From Liopterus haemorrhoidalis (Eukaryota > Arthropoda > Insecta > Coleoptera > Dytiscidae): a stretch of 64,000 bases of DNA. This document shows, one piece after another, positions 54,501 to 64,000 of the stretch. Under the pieces are notes generated by a model that had not been told where the DNA came from, ran no database searches, and saw nothing but the letters and a program-made list of their open reading frames with translations. The DNA is taken from the NCBI GenBank assembly GCA_963971575.1, contig OZ020611.1:1-64000 (forward strand). Reading direction: 5' to 3'. How positions within the stretch are numbered: the first letter of the stretch is position 1; each line of letters begins with the position of its first letter. Position numbers and translations under genes: made by a program.

Positions 54501-56495
54501 CCAAACTTATACAAAAGCATGTATCATTAAACAAAATCCTAAAACATGGCAAAAAATCGAAAAATCGTAAGGGGGACCCCTTCGATAAGAAATCTCGAAT
54601 TTTTACAAAAAAAAATATTTCGGATTTTTCTCAAAATTGATACACATTGGGCCGTAGATCACAAAAATAAGGTTCATTTTGGATTTTGGCCAACTGTTTT
54701 TGAGTAAATCGGAAAAAAAGTACCTAAAATTGACTATATCGGAAAATAGTACCTAAAATTGACTATAACTCAAAAACTAAGGCCTCTTGATTTTTTTAAA
54801 TATTTTTTTATTAATCCTCACCCCAAAATTACCTAACGGCCATATTTTGGACTGTATTAGGAAAATTTTTTTTTTTCAAAAAAATGAACAGAGAGTATAT
54901 GAACATGTATCTCAAAAACTAAAAGAGATAGGGACCTGCGGTTGGAATTTTTGAAGTTTTAAGGTCCGATATATGGTAAAGGCACATTTTAAAACATATT
55001 TTAAACAAAAAAAATTTTTGAAAAATTTGGAAATTTTTGTAATGTAATTTAATTTTTCCAAAAATTATATCTCAATAACGGTAAAAGATAGGGACCTCTG
55101 GTTTAAATTTTTGAGTTCCTCAAGTCCATTTTAGTCGAAGGAAATTGGGGCCTTAATAACCAAACTTATACAAAAGCATGTATCATTAAACAAAACCCTT
55201 AGAAATGGCAAAAAATCGAAAAATCGTAAGGGGGACCCCTTCGATAAGAAATCTCGAATTTTTACAAAAAAAAATATTTCGGATTTTTCTCAAAATTGAT
55301 ACACATTGGGCCGTAGATCACAAAAATAAGGTTCATTTTGGATTTTGGCCAACTGTTTTTGAGTAAATCGGAAAAAAAGTACCTAAAATTGACTATATCG
55401 GAAAATAGTACCTAAAATTGTCTATAACTCAAAAACTAAGGCCTCTTGATTTTTTTAAATATTTTTTTATTAATCCTCACCCCAAAATTACCTAACGGCC
55501 ATATTTTGGACTGTATTAGGAAAACTTTTTTTTTTCAAAAAAACTAACAGAGAGTATATGAACATGTATCTCAAAAACTAAAAGAGATAGGGACCTGCGG
55601 TTGGAATTTTTGAAGTTTTAAGGTCCGATATATGGTAAAGGCACATTTTAAAACATATTTTAAACAAAAAAAATTTTTGAAAAATTTTGAAATTTTTGTA
55701 ATGGAATTTAATTTTTCAAAAAATTATATCTCAATAACGGTAAAAGATAGGGACCTCTGGTTTAAATTTTTGAGTTCCTCAAGTCCATTTTAGTCGAAGG
55801 AAATTGGGGCCTTAATAACCAAACTTATACAAAAGCATGTATCATTAAACAAAACCCTTAGAAATGGCAAAAAATCGAAAAATCGTAAGGGGGACCCCTT
55901 CGATAAGAAATCTCGAATTTTTACAAAAAAAAATATTTCGGATTTTTCTCAAAATTGATACACATTGGGCCGTAGATCACAAAAATAAGGTTCATTTTGG
56001 ATTTTGGCCAACTGTTTTTGAGTAAATCGGAAAAAAAGTACCTAAAATTGACTATATCGGAAAATAGTACCTAAAATTGTCTATAACTCAAAAACTAAGG
56101 CCTCTTGATTTTTTTAAATATTTTTTTATTAATCCTCACCCCAAAATTACCTAACGGCCATATTTTGGACTGTATTAGGAAAACTTTTTTTTTTCAAAAA
56201 AACTAACAGAGAGTATATGAACATGTATCTCAGAAACTAAAAGAGATAGGGACCTGCGGTTGGAATTTTTGAAGTTTTAAGGTCCGATATATGGTAAAGG
56301 CACATTTTAAAACATATTTTAAACAAAAAAAATTTTTGAAAAATTTTGAAATTTTTGTAATGGAATTTAATTTTTCAAAAAATTATATCTCAATAACGGT
56401 AAAAGATAGGGACCTCTGGTTTAAATTTTTGAGTTCCTCAAGTCCATTTTAGTCGAAGGAAATTGGGGCCTTAATAACCAAACTTATACAAAAGC

Positions 56496-59400
56496 ATGTA
56501 TCATTAAACAAAATCCTAAAACATGGCAAAAAATCGAAAAATCGTAAGGGGGACCCCTTCGATAAGAAATCTCGAATTTTTACAAAAAAAAATATTTCGG
56601 ATTTTTCTCAAAATTGATACACATTGGGCCGTAGATCACAAAAATAAGGTTCATTTTGGATTTTGGCCAACTGTTTTTGAGTAAATCGGAAAAAAAGTAC
56701 CTAAAATTGACTATATCGGAAAATAGTACCTAAAATTGACTATAACTCAAAAACTAAGGCCTCTTGATTTTTTTAAATATTTTTTTATTAATCCTCACCC
56801 CAAAATTACCTAACGGCCATATTTTGGACTGTATTAGGAAAATTTTTTTTTTTCAAAAAAATGAACAGAGAGTATATGAACATGTATCTCAAAAACTAAA
56901 AGAGATAGGGACCTGCGGTTGGAATTTTTGAAGTTTTAAGGTCCGATATATGGTAAAGGCACATTTTAAAACATATTTTAAACAAAAAAAATTTTTGAAA
57001 AATTTTGAAATTTTTGTAATGTAATTTAATTTTTCCAAAAATTATATCTCAATAACGGTAAAAGATAGGGACCTCTGGTTTAAATTTTTGAGTTCCTCAA
57101 GTCCATTTTAGTCGAAGGAAATTGGGGCCTTAATAACCAAACTTATACAAAAGCATGTATCATTAAACAAAACCCTTAGAAATGGCAAAAAATCGAAAAA
57201 TCGTAAGGGGGACCCCTTCGATAAGAAATCTCGAATTTTTACAAAAAAAAATATTTCGGATTTTTCTCAAAATTGATACACATTGGGCCGTAGATCACAA
57301 AAATAAGGTTCATTTTGGATTTTGGCCAACTGTTTTTGAGTAAATCGGAAAAAAAGTACCTAAAATTGACTATATCGGAAAATAGTACCTAAAATTGTCT
57401 ATAACTCAAAAACTAAGGCCTCTTGATTTTTTTAAATATTTTTTTATTAATCCTCACCCCAAAATTACCTAACGGCCATATTTTGGACTGTATTAGGAAA
57501 ACTTTTTTTTTTCAAAAAAACTAACAGAGAGTATATGAACATGTATCTCAAAAACTAAAAGAGATAGGGACCTGCGGTTGGAATTTTTGAAGTTTTAAGG
57601 TCCGATATATGGTAAAGGCACATTTTAAAACATATTTTAAACAAAAAAAATTTTTGAAAAATTTTGAAATTTTTGTAATGGAATTTAATTTTTCAAAAAA
57701 TTATATCTCAATAACGGTAAAAGATAGGGACCTCTGGTTTAAATTTTTGAGTTCCTCAAGTCCATTTTAGTCGAAGGAAATTGGGGCCTTAATAACCAAA
57801 CTTATACAAAAGCATGTATCATTAAACAAAACCCTTAGAAATGGCAAAAAATCGAAAAATCGTAAGGGGGACCCCTTCGATAAGAAATCTCGAATTTTTA
57901 CAAAAAAAAATATTTCGGATTTTTCTCAAAATTGATACACATTGGGCCGTAGATCACAAAAATAAGGTTCATTTTGGATTATGGCCAACTGTTTTTGAGT
58001 AAATCGGAAAAAAAGTACCTAAAATTGACTATATCGGAAAATAGTACCTAAAATTGACTATAACTCAAAAACTAAGGCATCTTGATTTTTTTTAATATTT
58101 TTTTATTAATCCTCACCCCAAAATTACCTAACGGCCATATTTTGGACTGTATTAGGAAAACTTTTTTTTTTTCAAAAAAATTAACATAGAGTATATGAAC
58201 ATGTATCTCAAAAACTAAAAGAGATAGGGACCTGCGGTTGGAATTTTTGAAGTTTTAAGGTCCGATATATGGTAAAGGCACATTTTAAAACATATTTTAA
58301 ACAAAAAAAATTTTTGAAAAATTTTGAAATTTTTGTAATAGAATTTAATTTTTCAAAAAATTATATCTCAATAACGGTAAAAGATAGGGACCTCTGGTTT
58401 AAATTTTTGAGTTCCTCAAGTCCATTTTAGTCGAAGGAAATTGGGGCCTTAATAACCAAACTTATACAAAAGCATGTATCATTAAACAAAACCCTTAAAA
58501 ATGGTAAAAAATCGAAAAATCGTAAGGGGGACCCCTTCGATAAGAAATCTCGAATTTTTACAAAAAAAAATATTTCGGATTTTTCTCAAAATTGATACAC
58601 ATTGGGCCGTAGATCACAAAAATAAGGTTCATTTTGGATTTTGGCCAACTGTTTTTGAGTAAATCGGAAAAAAAGTACCTAAAATTGACTATATCGGAAA
58701 ATAGTACCTAAAATTGACTATAACTCAAAAACTAAGGCCTATTGATTTTTTTAAATATTTTTTATTAATCCTCACCCCAAAATTACCTAACGGCCATATT
58801 TTGGACTGTATTAGGAAAACTTTTTTTTTTCAAAAAAACTAACAGAGAGTATATGAACATGTATCTCAAAAACTAAAAGAGATAGGGACCTGCGCTTGGA
58901 ATTTTTGAAGTTTTAAGGTCCGATATATGGTAAAGGCACATTTTAAAACATATTTTAAACAAAAAAAATTTTTGAAAAATTTTGAAATTTTTGTAATGGA
59001 ATTTAATTTTTCAAAAAATTATATCTCAATAACGGTAAAAGATAGGGACCTCTGGTTTAAATTTTAGAGTTCCTCAAGTCCATTTTAGTCGAAGGAAATT
59101 GGGGCCTTAATAACCAAACTTATACAAAAGCATGTATCATTAAACAAAACCCTTAGAAATGGCAAAAAATCGAAAAATCGTAAGGGGGACCCCTTCGATA
59201 AGAAATCTCGAATTTTTACAAAAAAAAATATTTCGGATTTTTCTCAAAATTGATACACATTGGGCCGTAGATCACAAAAATAAGGTTCATTTTGGATTTT
59301 GGCCAACTGTTTTTGAGTAAATCTGAAAAAAAGTACCTAAAATTGACTATATCGGAAAATAGTACCTAAAATTGACTATAACTCAAAAACTAAGGCCTCT

Positions 59401-61091
59401 TGATTTTTTAAAATATTTTTTTATTAATCCTCACCCCAAAATTACCTAACGGCCATATTTTGGACTGTATTAGGAAAACTTTTTTTTTTCAAAAAAACTA
59501 ACAGAGAGTATATGAACATGTATCTCAAAAACTAAAAGAGATAGGGACCTGCGGTTGGAATTTTTGAAGTTTTAAGGTCCGATATATGGTAAAGGCACAT
59601 TTTAAAACATATTTTAAACAAAAAAAATTTTTGAAAAATTTTGAAATTTTTGTAATGGAATTTAATTTTTCAAAAAATTATATCTCAATAACGGTAAAAG
59701 ATAGGGACCTCTGGTTTAAATTTTTGAGTTCCTCAAGTCCATTTTAGTCGAAGGAAATTGGGGCCTTAATAACCAAACTTATACAAAAGCATGTATCATT
59801 AAACAAAACCCTTAGAAATGGCAAAAAATCGAAAAATCGTAAGGGGGACCCCTTCGATAAGAAATCTCGAATTTTTACAAAAAAAAATATTTCGGATTTT
59901 TCTCAAAATTGATACACATTGGGCCGTAGATCACAAAAATAAGGTTCATTTTGGATTTTGGCCAACTGTTTTTGAGTAAATCTGAAAAAAAGTACCTAAA
60001 ATTGACTATATCGGAAAATAGTACCTAAAATTGACTATAACTCAAAAACTAAGGCCTCTTGATTTTTTTAAATATTTTTTTATTAATCCTCACCCCAAAA
60101 TTACCTAACGGCCATATTTTGGACTGTATTAGGAAAACTTTTTTTTTTCAAAAAAACTAACAGAGAGTATATGAACATGTATCTCAAAAACTAAAAGAGA
60201 TAGGGACCTGCGGTTGGAATTTTTGAAGTTTTAAGGTCCGATATATGGTAAAGGCACATTTTAAAACATATTTTAAACAAAAAAAATTTTTGAAAAATTT
60301 TGAAATTTTTGTAATGGAATTTAATTTTTCAAAAAATTATATCTCAATAACGGTAAAAGATAGGGACCTCTGGTTTAAATTTTTGAGTTCCTCAAGTCCA
60401 TTTTAGTCGAAGGAAATTGGGGCCTTAATAACCAAACTTATACAAAAGCATGTATCATTAAACAAAACCCTTAGAAATGGCAAAAAATCGAAAAATCGTA
60501 AGGGGGACCCCTTCGATAAGAAATCTCGAATTTTTACAAAAAAAAATATTTCGGATTTTTCTCAAAATTGATACACATTGGGCCGTGGATCACAAAAATA
60601 AGGTTCATTTTGGATTTTGGCCAACTGTTTTTGAGTAAATCTGAAAAAAAGTACCTAAAATTGACTATATCGGAAAATAGTACCTAAAATTGACTATAAC
60701 TCAAAAACTAAGGCCTCTTGATTTTTTTAAATATTTTTTTATTAATCCTCACCCCAAAATTACCTAACGGCCATATTTTGGACTGTATTAGGAAAACTTT
60801 TTTTTTTCAAAAAAACTAACAGAGAGTATATGAACATGTATCTCAAAAACTAAAAGAGATAGGGACCTGCGGTTGGAATTTTTGAAGTTTTAAGGTCCGA
60901 TATATGGTAAAGGCACATTTTAAAACATATTTTAAACAAAAAAAATTTTTGAAAAATTTTGGAATTTTTGTAATGGAATTTAATTTTTCAAAAAATTATA
61001 TCTCAATAACGGTAAAAGATAGGGACCTCTGGTTTAAATTTTTGAGTTCCTCAAGTCCATTTTAGTCGAAGGAAATTGGGGCCTTAATAAC
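56496..61091 (+). repeat. 659-bp satellite, 10-monomer higher-order block, copy 2
   Basis: Partner of 49905-54500 at an offset of 6,591 bp, with a few later differences (for example 'aaggcatcttg' at 58075 and 'attttagagttcc' at 59061). Additional links at 7 and 14 monomers ('aatcctaaaacatgg' at 54535; 'ccgatttatgg' at 54307 and 63533) show overlapping duplication rounds. Confidence 0.82.
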
Positions 61092-64000
61092 CAAACTTAT
61101 ACAAAAGCATGTATCATTAAACAAAACCCTTAGAAATGGCAAAAAATCGAAAAATCGTAAGGGGGACCCCTTCGATAAGAAATCTCGAATTTTTACAAAA
61201 AAAAATATTTCGGATTTTTCTCAAAATTGATACACATTGGGCCGTAGATCACAAAAATAAGGTTCATTTTGGATTTTGGCCAACTGTTTTTGAGTAAATC
61301 TGAAAAAAAGTACCTAAAATTGACTATATCGGAAAATAGTACCTAAAATTGACTATAACTCAAAAACTAAGGCCTCTTGATTTTTTTAAATATTTTTTTA
61401 TTAATCCTCACCCCAAAATTACCTAACGGCCATATTTTGGACTGTATTAGGAAAACTTTTTTTTTTCAAAAAAACTAACAGAGAGTATATGAACATGTAT
61501 CTCAAAAACTAAAAGAGATAGGGACCTGCGGTTGGAATTTTTGAAGTTTTAAGGTCCGATATATGGTAAAGGCACATTTTAAAACATATTTTAAACAAAA
61601 AAAATTTTTGAAAAATTTTGAAATTTTTGTAATGGAATTTAATTTTTCAAAAAATTATATCTCAATAACGGTAAAAGATAGGGACCTCTGGTTTAAATTT
61701 TTGAGTTCCTCAAGTCCATTTTAGTCGAAGGAAATTGGGGCCTTAATAACCAAACTTATACAAAAGCATGTATCATTAAACAAAACCCTTAGAAATGAAA
61801 AAAAATCGAAAAATCGTAAGGGGGACCCCTTCGATAAGAAATCTCGAATTTTTACAAAAAAAAATATTTCGGATTTTTCTCAAAATTGATACACATTGGG
61901 CCGTAGATCACAAAAATAAGGTTCATTTTGGATTTTGGCCAACTGTTTTTGAGTAAATCTGAAAAAAAGTACCTAAAATTGACTATATCGGAAAATAGTA
62001 CCTAAAATTGACTATAACTCAAAAACTAAGGCCTCTTGATTTTTTTAAATATTTTTTTATTAATCCTCACCCCAAAATTACCTAACGGCCATATTTTGGA
62101 CTGTATTAGGAAAACTTTTTTTTTTCAAAAAAACTAACAGAGAGTATATGAACATGTATCTCAAAAACTAAAAGAGATAGGGACCTGCGGTTGGAATTTT
62201 TGAAGTTTTAAGGTCCGATATATGGTAAAGGCACATTTTAAAATATATTTTAAACAAAAAAAATTTTTGAAAAATTTTGAAATTTTTGTAATGGAATTTA
62301 ATTTTTCAAAAAATTATATCTCAATAACGGTAAAAGATAGGGACCTCTGGTTTAAATTTTTGAGTTCCTCAAGTCCATTTTAGTCGAAGGAAATTGGGGC
62401 CTTAATAACCAAACTTATACAAAAGCATGTATCATTAAACAAAACCCTTAGAAATGGCAAAAAATCGAAAAATCGTAAGGGGGACCCCTTCGATAAGAAA
62501 TCTCGAATTTTTACAAAAAAAAATATTTCGGATTTTTCTCAAAATTGATACACATTGGGCCGTAGATCACAAAAATAAGGTTCATTTTGGATTTTGGCCA
62601 ACTGTTTTTGAGTAAATCTGAAAAAAAGTACCTAAAATTGACTATATCGGAAAATAGTACCTAAAATTGACTATAACTCAAAAACTAAGGCCTCTTGATT
62701 TTTTTAAATATTTTTTTATTAATCCTCACCCCAAAATTACCTAACGGCCATATTTTGGACTGTATTAGGAAAACTTTTTTTTTTCAAAAAAACTAACAGA
62801 GAGTATATGAACATGTATCTCAAAAACTAAAAGAGATAGGGACCTGCGGTTGGAATTTTTGAAGTTTTAAGGTCCGATATATGGTAAAGGCACATTTTAA
62901 AACATATTTTAAACAAAAAAAATTTTTGAAAAATTTTGAAATTTTTGTAATGGAATTTAATTTTTCAAAAAATTATATCTCAATAACGGTAAAAGATAGG
63001 GACCTCTGGTTTAAATTTTTGAGTTCCTCAAGTCCATTTTAGTCGAAGGAAATTGGGGCCTTAATAACCAAACTTATACAAAAGCATGTATCATTAAACA
63101 AAACCCTTAGAAATGGCAAAAAATCGAAAAATCGTAAGGGGGACCCCTTCGATAAGAAATCTCGAATTTTTACAAAAAAAAATATTTCGGATTTTTCTCA
63201 AAATTGATACACATTGGGCCGTGGATCACAAAAATAAGGTTCATTTTGGATTTTGGCCAACTGTTTTTGAGTAAATCGGAAAAAAAGTACCTAAAATTGA
63301 CTATATCGGAAAATAGTACCTAAAATTGACTATAACTCAAAAACTAAGGCCTCTTGATTTTTTTAAATATTTTTTTATTAATCCTCACCCCAAAATTACC
63401 TAACGGCCATATTTTGGACTGTATTAGGAAAACTTTTTTTTTTCAAAAAAACTAACAGAGAGTATATGAACATGTATCTCAAAAACTAAAAGAGATAGGG
63501 ACCTGCGGTTGGAATTTTTGAAGTTTTAAGGTCCGATTTATGGTAAAGGCACATTTTAAAACATATTTTAAACAAAAAAATTTTTGAAAAATTTTGAAAT
63601 TTTTGTAATGGAATTTAATTTTTCCAAAAATTATATCTCAATAACGGTAAAAGATAGGGACCTCTGGTTTAAATTTTTGAGTTCCTCAAGTCCATTTTAG
63701 TCGAAGGAAATTGGGGCCTTAATAACCAAACTTATACAAAAGCATGTATCATTAAACAAAATCCTAAAACATGGCAAAAAATCGAAAAATCGTAAGGGGG
63801 ACCCCTTCGATAAGAAATCTCGAATTTTTACAAAAAAAAATATTTCGGATTTTTCTCAAAATTGATACACATTGGGCCGTAGATCACAAAAATAAGGTTC
63901 ATTTTGGATTTTGGCCAACTGTTTTTGAGTAAATCGGAAAAAAAGTACCTAAAATTGACTATATCGGAAAATAGTACCTAAAATTGACTATAACTCAAAA

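Larger units (their letters stand above)
47139..64000 (+). repeat. 659-bp satellite array (about 25.6 monomers, open at window edge)
   Basis: 'ccccttcgataagaaatctc' recurs every 658-660 bp (47329, 47988, 48646, 49305 and onward) to the end of the window. Monomers are very similar and AT-rich with A/T tracts and no coding frame. Each monomer has two related halves: 'atctcaataacggtaaaagatagggacctctgg' and 'atctcaaaaactaaaagagatagggacctgcgg'. Each half is followed by a 'tttttga(g/a)(g)tt' word and 'aagtcc' or 'aggtcc', so the monomer is itself an old dimer. Higher-order structure is listed separately. Confidence 0.97.

Overview
This is eukaryotic, AT-rich, repeat-dominated DNA, almost certainly from an insect or other arthropod and probably pericentromeric or other heterochromatin. 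The grounds are four unrelated tandem-repeat families, nested fossils of piggyBac, hAT, Tc1/mariner-like, PIF/Harbinger-like, Penelope-like, LINE and LTR elements, intron-like splice signals, and no bacterial gene organisation. I see no intact gene of known function. Nearly every open frame is a by-product of tandem repeats. The only non-repeat coding signal is a frameshifted exon-like segment at 26888-27264.

Layout. (1) 1-8408 is a 119-bp satellite of about 70 monomers with higher-order duplications of 15, 26 and 39 monomers. (2) 8656-26582 holds four copies (A-D) of a roughly 2-kb macro-unit (MU). Each complete MU has a head, a TTCGAAC-rich part, a run of 184-bp subrepeats and a tail ending at a TTAA site. 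In units A, B, C and E that TTAA carries the same dead piggyBac element. Unit B's piggyBac is split by a Penelope-like (GIY-YIG) fragment and is followed by a 4.1-kb hAT foldback element (16748-20873) with a perfect 8-bp target duplication. (3) 26583-28128 holds the exon-like pseudogene, an inverted repeat and fragments of the 659-bp satellite. (4) 28129-30712 and 44571-47121 are the arms of a large inverted duplication. Each arm carries a hAT MITE and a 42-bp minisatellite. (5) Between the arms lies MU copy E (31082 to 41977). It is opened up by a TA-target element that swallowed a 1.3-kb local duplication, by a 6-kb tandem-duplicated element with an 8-bp target duplication, and by a 1.1-kb PIF/Harbinger-like element. 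Its piggyBac was then hit by a LINE, which was hit twice by a Tc1/mariner-type MITE. (6) 47139-64000 is a 659-bp satellite of about 25.6 monomers, still running at the window edge, with higher-order duplication.

Nothing here works together as a pathway. The value of the window is an unusually readable relative chronology. Repeated units supply the empty site for many insertions, so target duplications can be checked by direct comparison within the window. The best candidates for something undescribed are the giant hAT foldback with GC-rich central islands, the dead piggyBac amplified as a passenger of a satellite-like macro-unit, the tandem 6-kb element with a 476-bp block showing no divergence, and a degenerate sequence motif shared by the macro-unit and the 659-bp satellite.
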